Positions 27,113 to 39,266 of a stretch of 64,000 nucleotides of DNA are shown here, in pieces. The notes below the pieces were generated by a model. It searched no databases. It saw nothing but the letters and a program-made list of their open reading frames with translations, and was not told the origin of the DNA. The DNA lies in the NCBI RefSeq assembly GCF_023973825.1, contig NC_090126.1, forward strand, positions 62,001-126,000. The letters run 5' to 3'. Source of the DNA: Plasmodium brasilianum. Its lineage: Eukaryota > Apicomplexa > Aconoidasida > Haemosporida > Plasmodiidae. The first letter of the stretch is position 1, and every line of letters begins with the position of its first letter. A program made the position numbers and the translations under genes.

Positions 27113-28052
27113 TTACTTTTTCCTGAACTTAATTTTTTCGAACTTTTTAACTTTTTTATTATAATAAAAAACCGCTGATATAAATATGATACCTAATATG
27201 AATAAAGGCACAAAATATATTAGAAATCCAAAAAAATATCGCACACAGTAGTTAACAGTTTTAACGCTTTTCTTTACCAAAACTTCTGTGAACCATTTTA
27301 AAGATGGTTTATTCAAAAAATCATATAATGATTTTATTGCTGGGGACATATTTACACCTTGCACATTTGCTGCAGTTGAAACGGGTGAAAAATGAAGTAT
27401 CACTTTAAGAAAACCATATGTAAGTCCATATCCACAAAATTTATCTAATATAAGAGATAATGCTAACACCAAAAATAGTAACAAAGGTAAAGCAAATCGT
27501 AATCCGCATTTTTTAAATATTATTTTTTTATAAACATTATCACTAATTGTACTGTTGTTTTTAAAAAAATATTCATAATCAAATTCTTTGAATATTTTTT
27601 TTTCTAAACGGGAATATTTTTTTGTTTCAAATATACAAGATTTATTTTTTGTATATTTTTTATGACTTCTTGTGTTAGTTGGTAAAATTCCATTTGATTG
27701 TTCCTTTTTTCATTCATCACATTTTTCATTAATAGGTATATTATTATTATTTTTCACTTCATTTGATAAACGATAATTTCTTGAACATAATTCTCTATGA
27801 TGATTGTAGTTAATATCAAAAGTTTGTTAAATTCCCTCTGAAAAAAATAAAATTAGTAATTATTATGTATACGATTAAATAATATCATTCTAAAAAACAG
27901 AATTATTAAAATAAAATACAAAAAATATAAATAATACAAAATTCCTTTAAGTTATATTATTATACCATATATATGTAAAAATGACATATCCAACTTAAAA
28001 TGACAAAAGCAACAATTTTAACAAATAACAATGACTTAATTAGTTGTTCCAT
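27113..28052 (-). pseudogene. fam-m-like exported protein pseudogene (one indel, one stop)
   Basis: Exon 1 is 27966-28052 (29 codons, MEQLIKSLLFVKIVAFVILS...), with a 128-bp phase-0 intron and exon 2 from 27837. One base is missing in the A-run at 27823-27825, five codons into exon 2. After that the frame holds to the stop at 27113 except for an in-frame TGA at 27710-27712. The PEXEL position reads RLSNE, with Ser in place of the required Leu. Later landmarks are CIFETKKYSRLEKK, FDYEYFFKNNSTISD, YKKIIFKKCGLRFALPLLLF, a long first span through LILDKFCGYGL, a second span (YFVPLFILGIIFISAVFYY) and KKVKKFEKIKFRKK. These are fam-m features. The open stretch at 27113-27484 alone is only the C-terminal half. 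Nonsense, indel and motif loss together indicate a real pseudogene. Confidence 0.8.
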
Positions 28053-30119
28053 AATATATATCTTTTATATTGTATAATATGCCGGAAAAGGATATAATTA
28101 ACAATAATATAATATACTTTTAATGCTAAAGGACACTATTATTATTTATTTATTATTTATTTAACTATTTTGTTTTATTATATTTTCATAAACCCAAATT
28201 TAAAACATGTATATGCAATTTCATTTAAAGCAGAGACAAAGAAAAGTAACCTTAAAAATATATACTAAAATTGTTATATGAATATTATTTAGGAGAATGT
28301 AAGTTTATAAAATTTATTATAAATTAAGTTCCATAATAAATATTCAAAATATATAAATTATCTATTTAATATAATAAATGAATTTAATAATTATTTTTTT
28401 AATTTACAAAATAAAATAAAAAAAATATATATGATTTCTTAATATTTCGAAGTTCGATGTATATATATGATATAGAATGTATAGAATATAGATAATAGAT
28501 TCTTCTGTATATTAAGTGAAATATTAGTTACTTAATTGATGTTTCCTTATAAATTATTATAACTGCATAACATTTATACTATGGAAAAACAGGTTATTCA
28601 CAAAAATTTATTGATTATTATATCAATTAAACAATAAATGAAAAAAAAACTATTCTGTATAAATTTTCGTTTTATTTCCTTTGTAGTGCTGTCATTAGTT
28701 CCTTCATAAACATATTTTTTATTTTATGATTTATAAAGTATTTATATTATAATTTGTATAGTATATGAACTACTGAATATGTATATATTTAGAAAATATA
28801 TAAAACTAATCCTTTTTCAATATATCTTCTGAACGTTATAGTGTTTAATTAGATATTATTTACACTATTATATATAATAGAAACGCTTATGAATTAGGTG
28901 ACTTTTTTTTCTATTACTTTTTATTTTTTTAATGCCATATTTATATATAAAAAAAATATAATAAAATAGAAATAAATATTTAAAGATTAATTTTGTACAA
29001 AATATATTATATAAGACTATAATAGGTAATAAATTTAGTTGTTCAATTATTATGATAGTAAAATAAATATAATTTTTTGTTATAAATACATTTAAGTAAA
29101 TTTTTAAAAAGTTAAATCCAACAATTACATAATAATAAAAAGTACTCTTACAAATATTTAAGATCTTCATTTAAAAATAATTACTCAAGAATTCTTAAAT
29201 CAATAATATTCCATTAATAGTTGATACATTAAAGGATAATTATATTATTATTTATTCATAATATTTTACGTGAACAATAAAAAATATCCGTTTAATAAAA
29301 CATTATATCAAATAACTTCTGAAACATATATTTCGCATAATAAATTTTTTATAAATATGACTTGTTATATTTACTTCTATATAAAAAATACATATAAACA
29401 CAAAAATAAATATGGTGCTGATTTTGGTATAAGAAGAACAACGTAATATATAGAAATTTAAAATAATGTTCAAAAATGTTATTAAAAGATCATTCAAAAG
29501 ATCACTTAAAATCATAAAAAAAAAAATTATTTTTAAAAACATAAATTACTACACTATATTAGTGATGCTATATTAACTTCGATTTTATACATTAAATTAA
29601 ACTATTATATATTTATCATAATGTAAATCTATATGATACATATTATATATATAATTTTTTCTTATAAAGCACATATTTATATTGTCTATATTGAGAAACA
29701 TCAATGTTACATTTATATGTTTAGAAAAATATATATTTATATTTAATACATAAGAATATTAAATTACGCCAAAATAATTCATTATTATTATAAAGCTAAT
29801 GTAGAAACATGCAAAATGTTAATATTATTTAATATATTTTTCTTAACTTTCGTACATCAATATATATATGTATAATATCTAGGGCGCATAAGAAACAATT
29901 TATAGTTATACAATAGTTGTTCTTGACAAGAATATAATTTCATTGAGTATAAAGAAAAACTTCATTAGATTCATGAAGAATATTTTTTCTGAAAATAATA
30001 TATATAATGCGAATATGATATAATTTAATTACCTCATATTACAACGGTTTATTTTTTAAATTTTACCAGTATATAAATAGATATTAAATTAAAAAATGAA
30101 ATAACTAACTACAGAGTAT
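28053..30119. other. Intergenic region
   Basis: Holds conserved upstream block copy 3 (28404-28560). Frames at 28868-29170 and 29303-29542 are hydrophobic AT-composition artefacts without a family match. Confidence 0.55.
28404..28560 (-). promoter_or_regulatory. Conserved upstream block, copy 3
   Basis: Contains ACAAAATAAAATAAAAAAAA, ATATAGAATGTATAGAATAT and TTCTGTATATTAAG in the same order as 19458-19608, at 350-510 bp upstream of the start at 28052. Confidence 0.4.
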
Positions 30120-31141
30120 CTATATCTCCATTAGAGTAAAATAACGTTCTTCATAATTCATTCCTAATAAGCAATAAATTCCCAATGGTATTAGATATAA
30201 AAAAAGTAAAATAAATATTATAAATGAAAGTATTCCTATAGATTAAATAATAAAAAGTTAGTCATACATGCTAAACATTTTATATTTTTTTTATTGGTAG
30301 TTTTGATATATATTCGACATTAGTATATAGAACTAAATCCTCAATACAAATGTTTTTCAAAAATAAAAATATATTTATCACTTCATATGACTCACATATA
30401 ATAGATTTTCGTTTGTTGATTAACTTGTTTTCTGTAGTATTTGAATCATCTTTAAACATACACTAACATTTCCACCATATGCTGATTCAATATCATCACC
30501 TTCATTATCTGAATTATCCTATCAATTTTCAATTAATATATCTTTAATAGTATATTATTTGTTCCTTTTTCATTTTATGATAATAATATATAATTTATTG
30601 AATCTAAGGTAACCATATTCGTAGTTCTAATTACATAATGGTTAATCTAAGATACACTACAATGAAAAAAATATATTTTTATTATTTATGATATGATAAA
30701 TCTACTTCCGTATAATGAGAATTTCCTGATAATACATTTAACGTGAGATATAAAAAAATATAAGGTAAATTTTAAGCTAAGCTATCATTACACCGTACAA
30801 CATGAATTAGAACATCGCCATATAAAAAATATAATTATAAAAGTTTTTAATATAGTAAAAGATTACATTTTTTTTTACTTATTAGAATTGCTTGATGTTA
30901 TAATATTTTTAATTAAGTAAAATAACAACTGCTTATTTGCATGGTAGCGATAAAAATACATATTTATTACATTTTTATTTTATATTTTAAAAAAGCTTAA
31001 AATTACATAAATAAAATACAAATAGAGATTATAAGTAATGAAGTATAATTGTACATATACCTTCGTAAATATTTCCAAGAAAGCTAATATAGAGAAATCA
31101 ACATAAAATAAATCATTTTTTGTAAATCTAATATCATTCAT
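30120..31141 (-). pseudogene. Degenerate multi-exon gene, unrecognised
   Basis: A 27-codon exon 1 at 31061-31141 (MNDIRFTKNDLFYVDFSILA..., hydrophobic) ends exactly at a donor GTATATG. A candidate short exon after AATAAGCAG (30879-30929) reads LLFYLIKNIITSSNSN. Around 30350-30540 an acidic frame reads DNSDNEGDDIESAYGGN, with two stops before it and a frameshift after it into DDSNTTENKLINKRKSII. A last segment after the acceptor-like AATCTATAG (about 30237) reads a membrane span and ends ..GMNYEERYFTLMEI at 30120. The pieces look like worn exons of one secreted or membrane protein with more exons than its neighbours, but the joins are uncertain and no family is recognised. Confidence 0.35.
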
Positions 31142-33230
31142 AAAATCTCAAAAAAAAAGAATATATATATATATTTATATACTTAGAGAACAATTTTAAA
31201 ATTTTATTATCAATAATTCTATAATAAAATTAAAATAAAAAGACTTTTTTAGTTCGTAAAAATTTTTTTTTTACACTTAGAATAATAAAATGTATGCGGT
31301 GAAAATAGATACATTGGCTTATATTTGGAATATAGTTATTAATTCTTTTCTTAGCATCTAAGAATGATCTTACTACTTTATATGGTTTATATCATTAAAA
31401 TGTTATATATTAATTTAAAAAAATAAATTGGTTCATAGAATAAAATAGTATGAATAGGAAATAACCAAAATAAAAAATAAAAAATGACAAATTATTTATA
31501 TGGCATATAATTAATCTAGCATATGACATAAACCTATGACATGTAGAACATTTATACTGTAATTATATAAAATTTATATTCTAGGATTTAACTAACGTGC
31601 AAACTTTACTGTTTTAAAAAATATTATCCAATTTAACACTTTTATATATTTGTACTATCTTCTTATAAATGACACACTATAATTTTAATGTAATTTAAAA
31701 CAATGCATTTTATTTATCATGACTAAAGTGAAATTTATTAGATTTATGAATTAAGTAATTTACTTTTTTTTATTAAATAAAAATATAAATTTATAAGATC
31801 TATAGGAATGACTAAATTAAAAAAGAAGAAAAATGTAATATAATATAAATTTTAGTAAATATGATACTTAAAAAATAATTCCACTAGAAAATTATTGTAA
31901 AAAAAATAATTTACAACAAAAAATAATAACGTAAAAAAATAATAAGAGATAAAATATAAAAAAATATATAATAAAATTTAGGAAAATATCTGATATATAA
32001 TTCTTGTTGTTGAAAAATTTATAAAAGAGAAACGATACATTTATTTTTTATTTGTTTATAAATGATTACTACACAAGGTTATATTTTATATTAAAGAAAT
32101 CTATAAACTAAATAAATTAAATAAATTTTTTTTTTTATTATGGAATATTATGTTAATATAATTTGACAAATTAAATAATTATTCTAAAAAATAAATTATA
32201 TATAAGAATAAAAAACATATTATATTTTTATTTTTGCGATATTATTCTTATTACCCTATGACACTAAATTAAAATAAGATAATTATTTTTTTATTTCATG
32301 TTTTCATATGTGTATAGTATGTATATTTATATATATTATATGTATAATTAAAAAGCATTTGGAAGAATAAACTCTTCATAACCATAATATATTATATTAC
32401 TTCACTTAATTTTAATTTGTCATGTTTTACAAATTTTTATTTATATAAAAAAATAGAAAAGCACATCATAATAACTAGTGCAATATATTACTGTTAATAC
32501 ATATAAATACAAATTATGTAAGCATATAACTTTTTATTTAATAAAAATTTTCCATATTCTTCTATAACTAATTTATATGTATATTTTTAGGCGTTTTTAT
32601 TTATTCATAAATAATTTTTTTGTATACGATATCTAATAAATTATTCTCGACATTCTAAATTAATTATTTATATTCATTCAAATAAAAGTATCATTTAAAA
32701 ATAATTTACATTTATTCTCTAAATATTTAAATTGTTCCTAGGAAAATATATATTTTATATATAATTAGTATAACTAAATTAATATATACATATATATATA
32801 TTTATATAATAAATAAGAACATTTATACATCTTAAAAAAACGCTATATATAATAAATATGAAGAACATCTGTCCGAATTCTAATAATATTTAAGAATACC
32901 CATTAAATTTTTTATTGTATATCAAAACATTAAAGTACATCTTGTTGATATCATAATGATTACACGTTTCCTAAAAATATTTCCAGTATGTTTTATTAGT
33001 AAGATTACAAATAGTCTATTTATATAATTTAATAAACAATTTTTTGTTCATATATCATATTCTAGAGTGCCTATGTAAAAACAGGTAATTATTATCTTAA
33101 ATGTACTAGTGAATATTAAAACTTCATAAACTTGATTTAGGAAACAAAGAAACAAGAATAATAAAAAAAAAGAGGAACATCAATTAATATTAGTAAATTG
33201 TGTAAATCGGTTTTATTTTAAATACATTAA
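31142..33230. other. Intergenic region
   Basis: No supported gene. AT-rich spacer with one mixed-composition patch near 31290-31400 that could not be read as an exon. Confidence 0.5.
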
Positions 33231-33895
33231 TTAAATTTCGGATTTTTCTATTTTCATCTGTGTAATACTGTATGTCCATTACGCAATTTTCAAAATATAT
33301 GTTCTATTTTTTTTGAGATATTTTGACATATAATTTATTTTTTCAGTAATAAATTTATTTCCATTTATAACTCTAAATGTATGTTTTAACTGTTTGTATT
33401 CTGGTTTGAGTTATTCCTTATATCTTTTAATTTATTCAGTCTTTGTATTTTCTTTAAATTAATATTTTCTCTAATTTTTTCTAACTTTGGTTTATATTTT
33501 TCTTTTCTTTATTTCCTTACTGAAAATTTGATTGTCTTTTTTTTTCAAAATTCCATTTTTTTCTTCAGTTTTCTTTATCTATTTTACTAATAATATATCA
33601 GTTTTGTAATTTAATGCAAAGTCTATTTTTTTCCCAAAGTTTATAGTTTTTCCAATGGGGAAATAAAAATAAGACTTAAAGATATATTATAATTTCAGAA
33701 AGTGTTTCACCTCAAAAGAAAAAAGTTTTTTTACAAAATCAAAAAAGAAACAACAAAAAATAAATAAAATGATTAACAAAAAATTTGTATACTCTAATTA
33801 TACCATATTATTGTAACAGCAACAAGCTCATATAAAAAAAACAAATTAAAAAATTTTTACGATAAGGAGGAACTTATTTTTATTTTTCAAGCCAT
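33231..33895 (-). pseudogene. Lys-rich exported-protein pseudogene
   Basis: An exon 1 remnant lies at 33804-33895, 92 nt instead of the usual 87. It has an early TGA and TAA but keeps the end ACAATAATATG followed by the donor GTATAATTAGAG. In the exon 2 region one frame can be followed from about 33650 to the stop at 33231: FGKKIDFALNYKTDILLVK, stop, KKTEEKNGILKKKDNQIFSK, further Lys/Glu-rich stretches with five or more stops, then INGNKFITEKINYMSKYL. About 130 codons in one frame with charged, coiled-coil-like composition are unlikely by chance. No PEXEL survives. It is not clearly fam-l or fam-m; the shared exon 1 design suggests a third exported subfamily. Confidence 0.55.
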
Positions 33896-36590
33896 TTTTC
33901 TATAGTAATCATAAATTTAGTACTTAAGAAAGTGTTCAGTACATTTTTCTTACTTCTACTTAAATAAAAGTCTTTATTTAGTCTCTTATAACGTTTTACT
34001 TATTTTTTTTAATTTGTGGAAGTTATTTATTAAACTATATATTTATATATATGGGTACATTGGGTATTAAACTATAACATAAAGAAGTAGAAAATGCAAT
34101 AGTTACATAGCAATTTTTCTTCATAGTTTTTTTTTCCATAATATCGACTCAAAATTATTTAAACATAGCCTATAAATATTAGTTAGAATATTAGCCAATT
34201 CAAAATTTTACTAATAAGGTTATTTTTTTGTAATAAATAATTACAGGAGTAATCAAATTACCTTCATGTATAATAAAAAATATAAAACGTAAGTAAAGAA
34301 ATATTTTATTAAAATTAAAAAAAATATTTTTTAAAATTTTTATTTCCATATCTTTTTTCTTTTCATTTTCTTTTTTCCAGAAATAAACTATGATTTTTTG
34401 AAATTCAAGAATATCACTATTTTTACTGATAGTTGGTATAACTATAGTATAATGTTACAATTCCACTTCAAACAAACTGCTTAGAACGTCGAAATAATAT
34501 AAGTATAAAATATTTTCTACTTAATTCTAATATAAAATATACAGGGAATAAACACATTTTTAAAGAATATATATATGCTAAATTATATTTAAATTTTCAT
34601 TAAACACATCAATATTTTCTACAATCTACATATTAAATATCATACAATCAAGATTAAAGTTTTTAATTTAGATGTCCATTTCAAAGCTCTGATGTATTTT
34701 AATGCATATTGGTATTTTTTACTTTATTTTATATTTCTTACGATTAAAATTAAAAATATATATATACACAAAAAACTGCAAATTTTATTTTTTTTTAAAT
34801 ATTAAACTAGTTATTCTATAATTAAAGAATAGATAAAGCTAATAGAATAACGTAAATTAGTAAGAGTAGGGTAATTGAAAAATTAACAATAAAACATCTT
34901 TTTTTTTTCTTTTTATTTACTTCTACTCAAAGATATCTACATCCTCCATATATTTTTTCTTTAAAAATGTTTAAATGTTAATTTCTTATGAATAATAGTA
35001 AATAGTTCATTTATACTTCTGTTAATAATTATGTATATATATATATATATTAGGTATAAATATAAAATAAAATTAGCAAAGAGTGTTTTTTTTTTATCAT
35101 GTACATGTTTTCAGAGTAATATTACATATAATATTAGCATACGAAAAATTTTTAATTTGTATTTTTATTGTAAGACCTTCTTAATTTTAAATTAGTAAAA
35201 TTTTATTTTAAATAAATTTTTATAAATTATAAATATTACTTCTTGTACATTATAGTAAAAACAAATCTAAAACAAAAAAAAATAATAAATAAATAAAATA
35301 TTTCATAAAAACCCAAAATAAAACTCTTTCATTATACTTTTCTTTTTTTTTCTTCTAATTGCCATCTTATCTTAAAAAAAAATGGTTGTTCAAAGATTTC
35401 GTTGAAATATACTTAACCAATATTTCTCTTTATCAAAATTATTGATAATGTTCTTTGTAATGAAAAAATAAATAAAATATAAATTAGCAAAAAACAAATA
35501 AGCTTATTGCATGAAAAAAAATAAAACAATAAAAATAGTGTACCCAAATAATACCAATAAAATATTAAAAAATTAAAAGTATATTTTAAATATACTACTT
35601 TTAATTTAATTTCTTTTGTTCTTAATATATCATATATTATTTTATAAATGAAACTATTATAAAATAAAGTATAAAGGCCTTTCAACTTTTATAGTTTATA
35701 TATTAATTTTTATCAATATATTAAAGGAATTATTAACATAAAATATAATTATACATTATCTGCATAGAAAATAACAAGTTTTAAGTTATAATTCAAAATA
35801 AAAATTTAATACATTATTTATAAAATAAAACTAAAACTATATACATGTTAAATAATTATATTTTATCATCTTAGTTTTTATTAATTAATCTCTATAAAAT
35901 TTATCAGAATACAATACAACATATAATATTAAACGTACGTAATATATTATAATTTTGTTACTCCTATATATAAGCCTTCCCCTCTATAATTAATAATTTT
36001 TATAAAAAATATTTTCAAAAATAATTACAACAAGATAATATATAATTTCTAAAAAGTTTTTACAAGGTATTTATTAACAACAGAACTAAACATAATTCTT
36101 CTAAAAATATTTTTCGAATTTATTTTTATGTATATTTGATTATTAAAATTTTATCTCATAGTATGCCCAGATCAAAGCAATATTTTATCAATTTATGTTA
36201 TGTATATATATATATATATAATTTTTTTTGAAATAAAATTTTTATATATTCAGTTATAATACTAATACGATTTTGTCTTAAAATACATATTAAATCTTTT
36301 TTTATTTGTTTACTTTGAATTCTATTAATTACTGACATTTTTAAATTTAGCTCTTACTAAATTATATTCCTTTTTATTATAACGTTTTTCTTGTACTTCA
36401 GTATTACTTCAGTTATATTTATTTTAAAAAAATATATAAAAACTTGTTATATAGACAAAACAGAAAATAATTAAGACAACTTGTAAATTAATCATTTATT
36501 CAGTCTTTTTGAAAATATCAGATATATCTAGTAAATTATTTTTATAAGAGTTAACAACTTTAAAAAATTCATTATAAGACAACATACAAA
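33896..36590. other. Intergenic; 5' flank of pseudogene A
   Basis: AT-rich with no supported gene. The part from about 34.8 kb on matches 43.0-44.9 kb piece by piece (for example AATAAAATATTTCAT then AAAACTCTTTC at 35293 and 43571). The hydrophobic frame at 35413-35685 lies in this duplicated flank and is not conserved as protein in the second copy. Confidence 0.55.
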
Positions 36591-38000
36591 ATGTTAATCT
36601 TTTTTTATCAAAGCTTTTATTTTTTCCTGTCTAATATAGGCATTCAAATATACGGACGTGATATCATAGTTATTGTACTTAAATATGATTCTTTTTCTTT
36701 TTTAATTTATGTTTCTATTTGAGAAGAAAATTTTATTTATATACTATATAAATATACACTTTTTGAAATTTTAACATGAATCTTTACTTTTATTCAACCA
36801 TCTATGATAAATCATGGAACAAGGAAATGAAGCGAAATAATATATTAAATGTTAAATTTAACAGATTCTTATGTGGTCAAACAAGATCATCAGCGAAAGA
36901 TAAACGTAAATTTTTAAAAGAAAAAATAAAGGATTTATAAGACGAAGGTACTGAAGTATGGGAAAAAAAACAATATGCATTAGAGCATAATAGCCTTTTC
37001 CAAGAACAAGATAATGAATCATTCTACAGTGATACTTACCAAGAAGAAATGAATTATTTAATGCAACATAAAAAACCTCAAAAATATGGAGCTTTTAACT
37101 TTAAGCATAATTCCAAAGAAAAATCTCCTACATTAAAACGTTATGATAATATTCAGAACAATAGAAACCTGTCAATATCTTTAAAAAAATTTCCATCAAA
37201 GAATTGATCGTCTTTACACTATATCAACATGAGAAGTAAATATAGTTCTTTTAATTAGGAAGATAAGATTAATACTACTTTAAATTCTAAGCAAAAACAT
37301 CCAGCAAAAAATGAAAATTTGTTCTTCCCTATTTATTTGGTATTAACAATATTCATTTTCCTAATTGTATGTTTAATTGGATTCTTAATTGAAAACCGTA
37401 CTCTCATTCTTTCCATATTATAATTATGTCTGCTTCTCCTTTATGTTATAGTCCACCATTTATCAGTATACCTAGTAAAATTCTTTTAATATTATGTTCT
37501 TCTATGGATAATTAAATTTTTTTAAATTAATATACATCAAATTATCTAATAAATTAATCTAAATCTAGTATAAAGTGATAAAAAGATAGTCACTGTAAAA
37601 AATTTATTCTATTAATTTATTATAGTTACCTGAAATTGAATGAAATTTTATGAGTTCAAGTGTAAAAAATATATGCCGCCAATACAATTATCTAATATAT
37701 GAATTAATTTTTTTTTTTTTTATTTTATCTTAAAAATTTGTCTTCATATGATTTTATATTTCTTATAATATAAGTAAATTATTTGGATTTTAATTTTTAT
37801 TTTAAATTATTAAAGTTTCAAAATTAACGTAAAAATATACTTTCTAACGACATATATATATATATCATATAATTCGTTCACTTTGCTCCAATAAATAGGA
37901 AAAAAGACATATTTATTTTTAATATAAAGATAGTTATGTATTTAGTCTATTTTATTTACAAATAATCTTTTAAGACAAGAATAAAATAAAAAAAGAGAAA
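34780..38000 (+). repeat. Segmental duplication, unit A
   Basis: Diverged copy of 43050-46150 with the same order of 5' flank, pseudogene and 3' flank. The offset is nearly constant: 35285 to 43563, 36591 to 44870 and 37840 to 46070 are all 8.23-8.28 kb apart. Boundaries are approximate and judged by eye. Confidence 0.6.
36591..37423 (+). pseudogene. Exported-protein pseudogene A (relaxed-PEXEL family)
   Basis: Exon 1 starts at ATG 36591. A 7-T run (36600-36606) shifts the frame; past it the family frame reads FIKAFIFSCLI, then TAG in place of Trp, and the donor is lost (GACGTGATATC). Exon 2 aligns from 36794 to the stop at 37421-37423; its acceptor AG has become AT. In frame it reads YDKSWNKEMKRNN, then RFLCGQ, an RxLxxQ export-like motif. 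A Glu/Lys/Asn-rich region of loose repeats follows (LEHNSLFQEQDNES, NYLMQHKKPQKYG, LKRYDNIQNN) and one membrane span (PIYLVLTIFIFLIVCLIGFL). Stops are at 36938 (TAA), 37205 (TGA) and 37256 (TAG). It is homologous to pseudogene B throughout. Single-span Plasmodium exported proteins of unknown function with such degenerate repeats are known; the function is unknown. Confidence 0.75.
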
Positions 38001-38382
38001 ACCCTTTTTCATTTAAAATATGAATTATTACAGGACATCCATGAAATTATAATAATTTTTATATTATATACTAATTTCAATTCCAATATATATATTCTAT
38101 ATAAGAATATGTTTTAATCAACAAATATTTATATTAATCAATCATATTTAACTATTCTGAAATTATTTTTTATAATACAAAACGAAAAACTTTAAAACTT
38201 TCAAATTACCAAAACGGTTAAAAATATAATTTTTTACGTATCATAAAAACCTAATATGATATATACATGTGCATCCATTAAAAATTTTTTAAATTATAGC
38301 TGTATTCGCAAAGAATATATATCAAAAGATATTATAGCTCTTCCTTCATTATAATAAACTCCTTACAGAAAAATGCAAATTA
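37424..38382. other. Intergenic; duplicated 3' flank of pseudogene A
   Basis: Matches 45.76-46.1 kb: shared AAATCTA..TAGTA, TCACTGT.AAAAA, AAAAATATATGCC..AATACAATTA, and the ACTTTCTAACGACATATATA box at 37848. No gene. Confidence 0.6.
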
Positions 38383-39266
38383 TTATTCTTTTTGTACATT
38401 CATAAACTTAAATTTGTTACATTTTTCATTATTTATTAGGATCTTAGGTATCGTTATTATAATTATGATAGCTAATATAATGATAAGTGCTCCAAAAAAT
38501 ATTGATAAAACAAGGTGTTGTGCTGGACTAGGATCATTCATAAAATAACCTAGTATACTTAGAAGATACGCCCTTAAAGTTTTCAACTTCTCTAATCCTT
38601 GTAATATGGGATATCCTATTCCAAACAAGAAAAAAAGAAAAATAACTGCAACTAAAAATTTGTAACTTCTAAATTTTATTTTTTTTATATCTATATCACG
38701 AATTCTTCCATTTTGTTCTTTAGAAACCCCATAATATTTTTTATTAACCCATTTTTTTTCAAAACGGAAGTATTTTCTATCAAACATTTCCTTATTATAA
38801 TCCGTAACATGTGTATAAAATCTCTCATTATTTAAAGATTTATTAAGTTTTTCGCTTCTTCGTATTCCCCTTCTTTTATTATTATATATATCCTTTTTTT
38901 CATGCTCACTATAATTTGGTATATCTTCTTTAAATACTACATTATTGGGATTTATACTCTGTTTATACTCATCTAGTAATCTATAGGTTCCTTTATTTAA
39001 ATTTTCATCAAGAGTATAGCTCTCATCTGAAGAACTGATAAACCCATTCTAAAAAAAAAAAAATAAAATATTTCACTTTTTATAGAATAAATAATTCCAT
39101 AATAAAAAGATGTATTAATAAAAAAATAACACTAACAAAATGTGTACCACAAAAATATCCTTATATAATATTATTGTACCATATCATTCACAAAATAACA
39201 TAATAATGCTAATAGAATAAGCCCAGAAATTTTAAATAAAAACAGAATTTTGATATTTCGTTCCAT
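38383..39266 (-). CDS. fam-l-like exported protein with canonical PEXEL
   Basis: Exon 1 is 39180-39266 (29 codons, MERNIKILFLFKISGLILLA...), with a 131-bp phase-0 intron (GTACAA...TTTTTAG, including a 12-T tract) and exon 2 39048-38383. The product is 250 residues. Exon 2 opens NGFISSSDESYTLDENLNKG and has RLLDE at residues 52-56, a canonical RxLxE export motif. Further on are VTDYNKEMFDRKYFRFEKKW, IRDIDIKKIKFRSYKF, a first span (FLVAVIFLFFLFGIGYPILQ), a loop and a second span (LSIFFGALIIILAIIIIITI), ending NEKCNKFKFMNVQKE. No Met lies between the exon 2 start and residue MFDRK, so the spliced start is required. There is no stop or frameshift. Predicted export to the red cell; function unknown. 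It is the best candidate in the window for a working exported protein with an intact signal and motif. Confidence 0.88.

Noticed and set aside
28868..29542. Two hydrophobic minus-strand frames
   Set aside because: Composition artefacts; no signal exon plus PEXEL layout.
35413..35685. 90-codon hydrophobic minus-strand frame
   Set aside because: Lies in the duplicated flank; the homologous stretch at 43.7-43.9 kb does not keep the protein.
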